The translations under genes and the position numbers were made by a program. A DNA stretch of 64,000 nt. Origin: Crotalaria pallida. Lineage: Eukaryota; Streptophyta; Magnoliopsida; Fabales; Fabaceae. Shown here one piece after another: positions 53,552 through 64,000 of the stretch. The stretch spans positions 73,117,001-73,181,000 of the forward strand of contig CM075656.1 in the NCBI GenBank assembly GCA_037953625.1. The letters are read 5' to 3'. Within the stretch, counting starts at the first letter, position 1; each line of letters starts with the position of its first letter. The notes below the pieces were generated by a model that had not been told where the DNA came from, searched no databases, and worked only from the letters and a program-made list of their open reading frames with translations.

Positions 53552-56500
53552 AGAGAAAGAAATGAAGAAAAGCGGAGCCTCTTCTTCAGGTATTTTTGTT
53601 ATAGAAGTTAATTTTTCTGCTTCAACATCATGGGTATTAGATACTGGATGTGGATCTCACATTTGTGTTAATGTGTAGGATCTAAAAAGGAGTAGAAGAT
53701 TAGCTAAAGGTGAATTCGAACTGCGAGTTGGAAATGGAGCAAGAGTTGCCGCCATTGCTGTTGGAACTTGTAGTTTAACATTACCTAGTGGACTAGTTTT
53801 AGAACTAGAGGATGTTTATTGTGTACCTGCTATTCGTAGGAATATTATTTCAGTTTCATGTTTAGACAAAGTAGGTTTTTCGTTTTCAATAAGGAACAAA
53901 TGTTGTTCCATTTATTTGAATGAGATGTTTTTTGGCAGTGCACAATTAATAAATGGTCTTTATTTGTTAGATCTTGATCATCCAGTCTATAACATTAATG
54001 CTAAAAGGTTTAAATCAAATGATACAAACCAAACTTTTCTTTGGCATTGTCGTTTGGGCCATATAAATGAGAAACGCATTTCTAAGCTTCATAAAGATGG
54101 ATTCTTAGACTCATTTGATTTTGAATCTTATGAGACATATGAGTCTTGTTTGTTGGGCAAGATGACAAAGAGCCCATTTACTGGCAGCAGTGAACGAGCT
54201 AATGAACTTTTGGGACTCATACATAAAGATGTATGTGGGCCTATGAGTTCAAATGCTAGAGGAGGTTCCCCGTACTTCGTCACATTTACTGATGATTTTA
54301 GTTTTAGTAGATATGGGTATGTATATCTGATGAAATACAAACATGAAACCTTTGAAAAGTTCAAGGAATTCAAGAATGAAGTACAAAATCAACTTGGCAA
54401 AAGTATTAAAGCCCTTCGATCTGATCGAGGTGGTGAATACCTTAGCCAAGAGTTCGATGACTATCTAAAAGAGTGTGGTATAGTATCTCAACTCACTCCT
54501 CCTGGAACACCCCGGTGGAATGGTGTTTCAGAAAGGAGAAACCGAACCTTGTTGGACATGGTTAGCTGTATGATGAGTCAATTGGACCTTCCTATCTCTT
54601 TTTGGGGACATGCTCTGCTTACAACTGCTTTTACACTTAACCGATCCCCATCGAAAGCGGTTGAAAAGACACCATATGAGATATGGACTGGGAGGCGTCC
54701 TAGTATGTCTTTTCTCAGGATTTGGGGTTGTGATGTTTATGTGAAACGTCTACTTTCTGATAAACTCAGTCCCAAATCTGACAAATGCTACTTTGTAGGA
54801 TATCCCAAAGAAACTAAGGGATACTATTTCTACAATCCCACAGAAGGCAAAGTGTTTGTCGCTCGCACAGGCGTATTTCTTGAAAGAGAATTTCTCTCTA
54901 AAGGAAATAGTGGGAGGAAAATAGATCTTGATGAGATTCAAGAATCCCAAAGTAGCCAAGACCAAGCGATGGATGTTGAGCAAGTTCCACAAGATGTCGT
55001 GGATGTACAACCTGCTCAAGTTACACAAGTTTTGCATAGGTCAAGTAGGATTCCTCTTCAGCCAGAGAGATATGGATTTCTCTTGACTCAAGAGGATGAC
55101 ATTATGATTTTTGATCAAGATGAACCTACTACTTACCAAGAGGCTATAAACAGCCCTGACTTTGAGAAATGGCTTCAAGCCATGAGATCTGAGATGGAGT
55201 CCATGCACACCAACCAAGTTTGGATCTTGGTTGATCTACCTGATGGGGTAAAACCAATTGGGTGCAAATGGGTTTTCAAGAAGAAGACTGACATGGATGG
55301 TAATGTACATACCTTTAAAGGACGATTGGTTGCTAAAGGTTTCAAACAAGTTCATGGTATTGACTATGATGAAACTTTTTCAACGGTTGCCATGCTTAAA
55401 TCCATTAGGATCTTGCTTGCTATTGCAGCATTTCATGATTATGAAATCTGGCAGATGAATGTCAAAACTGCTTTCCTTAATGGAAATCTTTTAGAGGATG
55501 TGTATATGACACAGCCTGAAGGTTTTGTTGATCCAAAGCATGCTGGAAAGGTTTGTAAGCTGCAACGATCCATTTATGGATTGAAACAAGCTTCTAGGAG
55601 TTGGAATATTCGATTCGATGATGCAATCAAACAATTTGGTTTCATCAAGAACGAAGAAGAGTCTTGTGTATATAAGAAGGTTAGTGGGAGTGCAATTGTC
55701 TTTCTTGTGTTGTATGTGGATGACATACTACTCATCGGGAATGACATTCCTACCTTACAGTCTGTTAAGACTTGGTTAGGGAATTGCTTTTCTATGAAGG
55801 ATTTGGGTGAAGCAACCTATATATTAGGCATCAAGATTTATAGAGATAGATCAAGGAGATTGCTTGGCCTAAGTCAAAGTTCGTACATAGACAAAGTGTT
55901 GAAACGGTTCAACATGCATGATTCCAAAAGGGGATCTTTGCCAATGTCACATGGTATAACCTTGTCAAAGGAACAGTGTCCTTCCACTAAGGAAGAAAGG
56001 GAACGCATGGATAGAATTCCATATGCATCCGCAATTGGATCTATCATGTATGCCATGATATGTACTCGACTTGATGTTTCGTATGCTTTGAGCATGACGA
56101 GCAGATACCAGTCAGATCCAGGTGAAGGTCACTGAACAGCAGTCAAGAATATCCTAAAGTACTTAAGAAGAACTAAGGATGCTTTCTTGGTATATGGAGG
56201 TGAAGATGAGCTGGTTGTAAAGGGTTACACCGACGCTAGCTTCCAGACTGATAAGGACAATTTCAGATCACAATCTGGATTTGTATTTTGTTTGAATGGT
56301 GGGGCTATATGCTGGAAGAGTTCAAAGCAAGAGACTGTAGCTGATTCTACAACAGAAGATGAATATATAGCTGCATCAGAAGCAGCAAAGGAAGCGGTTT
56401 GGATTAAGAAGTTCATAACTGAACTTGATGTTGTTCCTAGTATTGAGTTTCCAGTGGACATCTATTGTGACAACAATGGAGCCATTGTGCAAGCTAAGGA

Positions 56501-56795
56501 ACCGAGATCTCACCAGAAATCCAAACATATACTTCGGCGTTTTCACATCATTCGAGAGATAATTGACAGAGGAGATGTGAAGATATGCAGAGTTTCAACA
56601 GATGATAATATTGCTGATCCACTGACTAAACCTCTTGCCATAAAAAAGCATGAGGGACATGTTAGGGCTTATGGTATTAGATACATGAACGATTGGCTCC
56701 AGTGCAAGTGGGAGATTGTTGGAGAGTGCCCTAGTGGCAATCGTATTTTCTCTTTTACTTGTACTTATTTCATGTTTATGGATTATTACTATTAA
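53521..56795 (+). pseudogene. Copia F protease, integrase, reverse transcriptase and RNase H (two nonsense codons)
   Basis: The same frame runs from 53521 to the stop at 56793-56795. Protease: VLDTGCGSHICVN, then TAG at 53676-53678. GAG-pre-integrase: LWHCRLGHINEKRI...SCLLGKMTKSPF. Integrase core: HKDVCGPM, RSDRGGEY, WNGVSERRNR. RT: GRLVAKGFKQVHGIDYDETFS and YVDDILLIGND (about 55709-55741). TGA at 56133-56135 falls where a Trp (GEGHW) is expected. RNase H: YTDASFQTDKDNF and ADSTTEDEYIAASEAAKEAVW. The reading frame runs about 79 bp into the 3' LTR. A full Copia pol in domain content, but not functional. Confidence 0.9.
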
Positions 56796-58254
56796 TAATA
56801 TTGAGGCATTTCATTTATTATTTTTATGCTTTAATTGTTTAATTAAAATAGATATAATAAAGTCCTTAGGATTATAAGTTCAATGTCATAAGAATATCAA
56901 GTACATGACTTGATAGTGAGATCTTATTGATTGATAATTATCCTTAAAGATTTCCTAGTCGAGTATTATAGTTAATAAGGACAACTATAATACATCGAGA
57001 CTAGTATGTGGCAGATTGATGACTGTATCTCACCGGTCATGGATATGGGATATCAAGTCTTCACGTAAGTACACATTGGGACAATTGTGTACTGGATTGA
57101 CCCGCCATGAGAATGCTACATGAGTTATTAAGTGAGTGTCATAAGCGATTCTCATAGTGACGATGGTGTACATGGTCCTTCGACCTGAAGTCGCTACAGT
57201 TCCCAACATGAGGAATTATATGCTTTCACGCAATCAAACGTCATCTTTAACCAGGTGATCATAACGGTTGTAGTCGGGTATATGACAAATCATGTAGAGG
57301 GATGTGAGTGACGTAGATGGGATTTCTCCTTCCTTATCAATAGGAATTATATCTCTGGGCCCCTTGATTGAGTGAGACGGTGAAATGTATGGCCATACTC
57401 AAGACAGTCAATATGAGATATTGATGAGACTTGTTTAGACGCGTCTACTCAGGGATCAAGAAACCATAGGTTACACTATTCATGGGTGACACGTTCCATG
57501 CCATGAGTGTAACTATGATATTTGGACAAAGGGATTAAACTTACACATGTTCATTGGTCACAGTAAAAGGTTTAGTCAAATCACAGACATTCCTGTCACT
57601 TGGGTAGCAATGATGTGTTGCTAGATACCGCTCATTGCTTGTAAAGTTAAAATGTGATTTTAACATTACTGCCAACGTTACAGGAACCTATAGGGTCACA
57701 CACTAAGAACAGATAAAATTAGAGATATCACATTTGATAAAAATACAGTAGTTGTATTTTTATAAAATTAAATCTTTCTAATATGATTAAGATATGATTC
57801 GTTTTATCTTTATGTATAAGATATAGATTTGATTTTATCTTCTACATATAAGATAGAATTCGAATTTATCTCCTAAAAAGCCCAACCAGTTGGTCTGATA
57901 ATATTATAAATATAATATTATTAGCTTTAGGGGAGTGAGATGTGTGAGACACAGAACGGCAACCCTAGCCGTCATATCAGAGAGTGAGTGATACATAGAC
58001 TCTCTCTTCTTTACTAGCATTGAGAAGAGAGACATGACTCCAATTGAGAATTTATTCGTGTGGATACCAATAGAGGCACAACACATTGATGTGCTCGTGA
58101 TTGACGAAGCGTTCGTGATAAGACTCGTTGGTCTCCTCTTCCCTGCAAAAGGTAATTTTATTCCCTATCTCAAATCATGTTTTCACATGGATCCTGGATG
58201 GAAATAGGATATATTTTTTTTTTCGCTGCGTTTGTCACATCCTATTTCCTAACA
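56717..58254 (+). repeat. Copia F 3' LTR
   Basis: 1538 bp, TGTTGGAGAG...CCTAACA, preceded by GCAAGTGGGAGAT (56704-56716). It holds the uninterrupted version of the site where S inserted in the 5' LTR. Confidence 0.93.
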
Positions 58255-58259
58255 GTATG

Positions 58260-60091
58260 TTGAAAGACGAAGTGGTCACACTCTAAAAACCCTAAGAACT
58301 GATAGTGGAACCGAGTATATTGTTTGTGATGATTTTATAAGAAAACATGGTGTTAAACATCAAATGACTACCAGATATACTCCTCAACAAAATGGAGTGG
58401 CAGAAAGAAAAAATAGAACTATTATGGATATGGTACGAAGTATGCTACATTGCAAGAAACTTCCCAAAAGTTTCTGGGCAGAAGCTGTAGCTTGTGCTGT
58501 TTATATCCTGAATAGGTGTCCTATTAAAAGTGTTCGAGATCGAACTCCACAAGAAGCTTGGAGTGGGCCAAAGCCAGATCTCAGTCACTTGAAGGTTTTC
58601 GGTTGTATTGCTTATTCACATGTTCCCGACCAACTAAGAAAGAAGTTAGATGATAGGGCAGAGAAATGCATCTTTGTAGGGTATAGTGAAGATACAAAAG
58701 CCTACAAGTTGAATAATCCAGAAACTCAAAAAGTAATTATCAGTCGAGATGTTACTTTCGATGAATATGGAGCATGGGAGTGGACAGAGAAAGAAAAGGA
58801 GACACCACTGCTTGTTCCGATAATAATAAATGAAGAGATTGAACAAGATGACAATGAAGATGAACATCCAAGAGATGCTATAGGAGCAGATGAAGCAGCA
58901 TTTGAAGTGCCACCTCCAAGGTATCCACAAAGGGCACGACGCCCAAATTCTAACTTGCAGGATTTTATAGTTGGAAGAGATGATGACCCAGAAGACAGGG
59001 AGGAGAAGGTAACTTGCTATGCCTTATTTGCATATTGTGATCCAGTGGCATATGAAGAAGCAGCCAATGATGATCGTTGGATTAAAGCAATGAACGGGGA
59101 GATTCAAGCAATCGAGAAGAATGACACATGGGAGTTAACAATGCTTCCAGAAGGGAAGAAGCCTATTGGAGTCAAGTGGGTGTATAAGACAAAATACAAT
59201 CCAAATGGCAAGGTAGATCGATATAAAGCAAGATTAATGGCAAAAGGATACAAGCAGAAACCAGGCATTGATTATTTTGAAGTGTTCGCTCCAATTGCTC
59301 GATTGGACACGGTACGTATGATTCTCTCTCTTGCCGCACAAAATAAATGGAAAATATTCCAAATGGACGTGAAATCAGCTTTCTTAAATGGTGTACTCGA
59401 AGAAGAAATTTATATTCAGCAGCCGTCAGGTTATCAAAAACAAGGAAACGAAGACAAGGTATATCGATTAAAGAAAGCATTATATGGATTAAAGCAAGCT
59501 CCTCGAGCATGGTACACACGTATTGACACATATTTTATTAATAATGGATTTCACAGAAGTTCATATGAACATGCTTTATATGTTAAAACAAATAAAGCTG
59601 GAGATTTTATTATTGTGTGTTTATACGTCGATGACTTGATATTCACTGGCACTAATTCAAAATTGCTAGCTGAATTCAAGGAAAGCATGTCAACTCAATT
59701 TGAAATGACATATATGGGCCTAATGTCCTACTTTCTAGGCATTGAGGTAAAACAAACAAATGAAGGGATTTTTATATCTCAAAACAAATATGCAAACGAT
59801 GTCTTAAAGAAATTAAAGATGGAGGCTTCTAAACCTATGCTGACACCAGTTGAGGAGAGACTGAAGCTAACAAAAGAAAGCAGTGGTGATCTCGTCAACT
59901 CAACTCATTTCCGAATGTTAGTCGGAAGTCTCAGGTATTTGACTGCGACTAGACATGACATAGTTTTTGGAGTCGGACTCATAAGCAGGTTCATGGAATC
60001 ACCGAGACAATCTCATTGGCAAGCTGCGAAGAGAATCCTGAGATACGTCAAAGGAACAATCGATGAAGGTATTTTTTTATTCAAGCTCTAA
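58260..60091 (+). pseudogene. Copia E integrase end and reverse transcriptase
   Basis: This resumes the integrase frame at the F excision point with RTDSGTEY, then RYTPQQNGVAERKNRT (catalytic Glu) and HLKVFGCIAYSHVP. RT has WVYKTKYNPNGKVDRYKARLM, MAKGYKQKPGIDYFEVFAPI, QMDVKSAFLNG and the catalytic YVDDLIFTG (about 59620-59646). The frame is lost in a T7 run at about 60070-60076, where RNase H begins. Confidence 0.9.
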
Positions 60092-60593
60092 TAAACCCGA
60101 GTTAATTGGATACACAGACAGTGATTGGGCTGGTGAAACTGAAACTCGAAAAAGCACATCAGGTTATGTTTTTCACCTAGGCTCAGGTGTATTTTCTTGG
60201 TCCTCCAAGAAATAACAAGTCGTTGCACTTTCGACTGCAGAAGCAGAGTACACCGCCGCAACTAACTGTGCTACTCAAGCAGTTTGGTTGAGAAGAATAT
60301 TGGGTGAACTGCCACATCAACAAGGTGGTCCGACACGAATATTTTGTGATAATAAATCGACTATTGCTTTATCAAAGAATCCAGTGCTTCATGGACGTAG
60401 CAAGCACATCGACATTAAACATCACTTCATTCGAGACTTAATTAGAGACAAAGAAATCGTGGTGGAGTATTGTTCTTCTGAAAATCAAGTAGCAGATATT
60501 TTCACGAAGCCACTCAAACCTAATTTGTTCTTGAAATTGAAAAATATGCTCGGAATGATGAAGCCAAGTTTAAGGGAGGATGTTGAAAGCTAA
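60077..60593 (+). pseudogene. Copia E RNase H (shifted frame, one nonsense codon)
   Basis: In the frame after the T-run: GYTDSDWAGETETRKSTSGY, then a TAA (about 60213-60215) where a Gln is expected, then STAEAEYTAATNCATQAVWLRR, CDNKSTIALSKNPVLHGRSKHI and VADIFTKPLKPN. The stop at 60591-60593 is inside the 3' LTR. This is a typical Copia RNase H end, disabled. Confidence 0.86.
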
Positions 60594-60927
60594 ACTTAGC
60601 TTCTCTTGACAAATCATGTTTAAAACAAAAATTAAATAAAGAAAAACAGAAGAATAAGAAGCTGTTGCGTCAAAATGTGTTCCTATGTTTTGTAACAACA
60701 ACATAGGAAGCCCCTAGTTTTTAGAACTTGTAACAACATTTCCGTCTAGTATAAATAGGAAGCTTTTGTGTAAAACATTTGTAATATTCTGAAAGAAAAA
60801 CTTGTAACAACTACAAGAGAGAAAGAAATATATAAAATAGGGAAAACTCTAACGAGCTCCTAAAGTTTTGTTGTGTGTGTGTTTTTTTAAGTTTATTTTA
60901 TAAGGAAATTTAATTATATTTCCAACA
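60581..60927 (+). repeat. Copia E 3' LTR
   Basis: 347 bp after the purine tract TTTAAGGGAGGA (60569-60580). Ends ...TTTCCAACA, followed by TSD ATAAT. Confidence 0.92.
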
Positions 60928-60932
60928 ATAAT

Positions 60933-62411
60933 TATTTCGAATGTTTGTGCAAGTCTTAGAAAATAGGCTTAAAGTGCAATTTTTTATTTCTCAGCTTATT
61001 CATGTGTCTGGCTATTTTGATTTTAAAATTTTTTCAATTATTTAAGCGGAAATAGATTCTTTAACTTAATGTTAGGGTAACATAAGTACAAAATCACTAG
61101 AATAAAAAAAAACCTTAAATTTATTTTGAGGATCCAAATCCTATTTAAACTTGGGTATTGCTTCAACACCTTGTAAAAATGCAAGGTTTTAAAACCTTAC
61201 TCACATGGACCAATAATTAAATGACTTTGGTTAAATTGATGCCATGTCACCATATTTATTTTTAATAAATATATTTTCTTTGATTTCACTCTAGTCCTCA
61301 TATTCAAACATTTTTATAACTAATCCAAACTAATTAAACACCACGGCCAGGGATTTCATCTCATTCGAAGCTCCAATCCTACTTTGTTGTCTTCTCAACC
61401 CTTCCAATGCCTTGGATCATCCATGAACTGCAACACCCACAAAGACCGTTGCAACTTCTGTTGCATCATTGTCGATCGACACCACATACTCATCACACGC
61501 CATTGCCATCATTATGTGCAAGACTCCAACAGAATTTGGAGCCAAATCTGATTCGTGAAAGGAGAGGAAGATATTGTGAATAAAATCAAGAGAGTTCACT
61601 AAAATGATGTCATAATTTGTATGATGCCGCAATTACTGGAGGTTTTGTTGCAGAAGAGGAATGGAGGAAGACAATGAAATCAAGAGGAAACCTTGTTTTT
61701 ATTTTATTATTTTTTTAAGAATAACGAAGTATAACAATTTCATTTAGGTTATTCTAGTGGAAGTATGTTGTTGCCTTGTTCGATTAACTGTTCCAACATT
61801 TTTCGCAAATTTCAATAAAAATATTTTTTTTAAAAAAAAAATACATCTATTCCTCCTTCCCTGTTCTGTGAAAAAAAAAACTGGTGTCAGGATCACATTT
61901 TTTGTCTAGGCTTTATTGATGGGGATGTGGTATACATGGTTCTGCGGCAAGGTGACGGTGGTGCTGCAGTGCAACAACAATTGAGGCATAAAAGGTTCTT
62001 CCAAAGAGAAGAGAGTAATGAATGAAATAGTTGAGAATTTGACATCGGAGGATTCATGAGTGTAAATCATGAAAAACGAAATGGGACCAGTCATTTGACA
62101 ATGTATGGGTGGTTTTGCAAAATAAAAAAGTCTTATTTACAATTAAATTTTTTTAACTCAAAATGGAATAATGTATGACCTGCCAAATTAATACATTTAT
62201 CCTTGTTTTATTTAACTATGTGTTGAAGGTATCAAAACCTTTCAACTTACCAAGGTTTTCTAGAAATTCCCTTTAAACTTAGCATGTGTCAATTTCTAGT
62301 TTAAATAAAACGGCACATGTGACACCGTGGCAAACAATTAGCATAACCACAATCAACATAATTACATCATTGATCTTGTAAGTTTTTGGTTGGAAAAAAA
62401 CTTGATAAAAG
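60933..62411. other. Intergenic DNA, no gene recognised
   Basis: About 1.5 kb of AT-rich sequence. Minus-strand ORFs of 71 codons (61417-61632) and 62 codons (61906-62094) resemble nothing I know. The slightly higher GC content around 61330-61680 might be an old gene or element remnant. Confidence 0.4.
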
Positions 62412-62430
62412 AATTAAAGTTACATAATAG

Positions 62431-62534
62431 TCCGCGTAAGACAGTCCAGTTGATGGTTACAGGGACACTTAGAATTTTCCCCTCCCCTAGGTCATGGGTT
62501 CTAGTCTCAGACCTCTCATGTAAACAAAAAAAAA
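62431..62534 (+). mobile_element. Short SINE (family 2), second copy, 19-bp TSD
   Basis: About 104 bp and about 90 percent like the copy at 37787-37897: CCGCGTAAGACAGTCCAGTT, GGTCATGGGTTCTAGTCTC, ATGTAAAC, poly(A). The perfect TSD is AATTAAAGTTACATAATAG (62412-62430 and 62535-62553). Confidence 0.88.
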
Positions 62535-62645
62535 AATTAAAGTTACATAATAGAAAAAGTTTAAAGATAAAATGGCAAGAAAAAAAAACAGAAAATGAAT
62601 TTTGCACTTTAATCAAAAATTGGAAGAGATATTACATTATATTTA

Positions 62646-63570
62646 GGGTCTGTTTGACAAAACTAATAGCTGTGAACCTAACTTATAGTTGTATAGCTAG
62701 CTTATTGAACTAGAGCTGTTTGGCAAAACTAGCCGTGCAACCAATTTAAACATGTTAAATGACTGAAAAGTACATAACATGTAGAATAATAATATTGACA
62801 TTCATGTTTCAATGGCGATAATACTACACTAGTAGCTTATAGAGAAAGACACAGAGTACTTCATTCATATAGATATAAATGATAAAAAAAATTATAACAT
62901 TCATAATAATTATTACTAAGTACTAGTGCACTTTAAACATTTTTATTATTTTTATAAAAATGTCACGGTATCTTTATTAACAATGACACAAAAGAAGGAC
63001 AAAACTTTTAGCCTATAGATTGGACACACTGCCATCACAAAATCACACAATCCAACCTGAACCAAATTCACAAAATAAAAAAAAATAGAATAAAAAATTG
63101 AGGATAACAAAAAAGTGAAAGAGAATTTTGATGATCAATGTTGGAATAAATATCACATACCTTTATGTCTCCTGAATCAATAGTTAAATATAGGATTACT
63201 TTATGAGTGGTTTTGGTGTGGTGCGTACAGATGTTGAATATATAGAAGAATTTTAGGTTTTTGGGTTTGAGGGAAAAAAGTGAAAAATTTGGGGAGTAAT
63301 ATTAATTTGGGTCAGAATAAATAATAATATAATTTAATAAAAAAAGGGTATAATTGAGATATGATTTATTGAAAGCTCTTATTTTTTTTTTCTCAAAGCT
63401 ACTTGATGTAGCTTTCTAAAAGCTAGCTTTCAAAAGCTATAAGCTTCCTTTTTGAAAGCTATAAGCTTCTTTTATTTTTTGTTCACCAAACAGCTCTAGT
63501 AACTTATTGACCAAATCAATAAGCTAAAAACTACTAGATAAGCTATAAGTTTGTCATACCAAACACACTC
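62646..63570. mobile_element. Harbinger/Tourist-like non-autonomous DNA transposon (about 925 bp)
   Basis: The left end GGGTCTGTTTGACAAAAC and right end GTTTGTCATACCAAACACACTC are inverted repeats matching at 9 of the outer 11 bases. They are flanked by TTA on both sides (62643-62645, 63571-63573), the TSD expected for PIF/Harbinger. The inverted similarity extends inward: CTAGAGCTGTTTGG near 62710 faces CCAAACAGCTCTAG near 63490. AGCTTATA-type motifs crowd both ends. No transposase ORF is present. Confidence 0.68.
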
Positions 63571-63573
63571 TTA

Positions 63574-64000
63574 AGCCTAGAAAATGAGGGGCGTGCTTGG
63601 ATTATTAATTAATGGAAAGAAAAAAAAAACAAACGAAAACATTTACGTAGCTGGCTGATCCTAGTTGGTCGTTCGATAGTTGATATCTCTGCCAAAAGCT
63701 AACTGAGGTTTAAGTAAGCCATGTTGTCATTGTGCGTGGGTATTGGACTACATCAAACTATAAAGTCAATGTTGCATTGGCTTCTCATACAGTCCACCGA
63801 CCGTCTTGTGTGTTTGAGTTAGTAATTTTTTTTTTTTAATTTGATTAACCTAGTGCATAAAAAAAAAAGTTAATAAACAGTAGTAAAAGGATATTAAAAA
63901 AATCAAGTTCATTATTTTTCAAATATTACATATTCAAAATTTCAATACAAATTTAATTTTATTTAACCTTTTACCATCATTTTAGAAAATAATCTTTTTA
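63574..64000. other. AT-rich intergenic end of window
   Basis: No ORF or element border is recognised. Homopolymer runs of A and T are frequent. Confidence 0.5.

Larger units (their letters stand above)
48383..58254 (+). mobile_element. Copia element F (inner), inserted in integrase of E
   Basis: Starts TGTTGGAGAG and ends CCTAACA. The 3' LTR is 1538 bp (56717-58254). The 5' LTR is 1537 bp once solo LTR S and its duplicated 5 bases are removed (48383-48744 and 50076-51250). The LTRs differ at roughly two dozen positions. PBS TGGTATCAGAGCCA and a purine tract are present. Pol is complete in domains but has a 2-base loss in gag and two nonsense codons (53676-53678, 56133-56135). Confidence 0.94.
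46241..60927 (+). mobile_element. Copia element E (outer), Tork-like, split by Copia F
   Basis: LTRs at 46241-46594 (354 bp) and 60581-60927 (347 bp), TGTTGAAAGC...CAACA, TSD ATAAT. By eye they differ at about 13 positions plus A-run and GT-run lengths, near 4 percent, so this is an older insertion than D. Coding pieces: Gag, protease/integrase start, then after F the integrase end, RT and RNase H. Three frame changes and one nonsense codon disable it. Tork-lineage placement is inferred from Gag and integrase/RT style. Confidence 0.93.

Overview
This window is plant nuclear DNA, most likely from a eudicot and quite possibly a legume. The evidence is intron-containing genes with GT/AG borders, plant LTR-retrotransposon lineages, tRNA-derived SINEs, a Helitron, and a receptor-like cytoplasmic kinase with plant exon structure. 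The species assignment is inference. Only one ordinary host gene is supported: a four-coding-exon PCRK1-type kinase on the minus strand (42222-44613). Almost everything else is mobile DNA.

Region 1-27.8 kb is a three-level nest. Element A is a degenerate Ty3/Gypsy Tat-lineage element with tandem RNase H domains. It enters from the left edge, is split at 3660/22189, and ends near 27.8 kb. Between its pol and 3' LTR it carries an antisense three-exon gene (22533-25833) resembling plant mobile domain proteins. Element B (3661-22188, TSD CTTAC) is a gag-only Gypsy element whose 3.4-kb LTRs exceed its 2.9-kb interior. Those LTRs hold a palindrome array and a 61-bp tandem array whose units fold into hairpins with compensatory changes. 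Element C (6627-15413, TSD GTAGG) is Athila-like and sits inside B's 5' LTR. It lacks most of RNase H and the integrase core, yet its LTRs are almost identical.

Region 27.8-41.8 kb is AT-rich intergenic DNA. It contains a retroposed fragment, two SINEs with clear TSDs, a perfect 121-bp palindrome, diverged repeats, a structurally intact Ty1/Copia element D (32503-37072, identical 219-bp LTRs, TA...TA ends, 1361-aa gag-pol ORF), a second-family SINE, and a non-autonomous Helitron (38033-40831, minus strand) that seems to have captured a promoter and first exon.

Region 41.8-45.4 kb holds the kinase gene, with a probable 5'-UTR intron. Region 46.2-60.9 kb is a second nest: outer Copia E (TSD ATAAT) contains inner Copia F (TSD GTATG), whose 5' LTR contains a solo LTR S (TSD CATTG/CAATG). 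The right end holds another SINE copy and a Harbinger/Tourist-like element.

The most unusual signals are the covarying hairpin array in B (possibly an RNA packaging signal lying between candidate splice sites), the spliced antisense gene in A, the recently moved but integrase-less C, the apparently intact D, and the long perfect palindrome.
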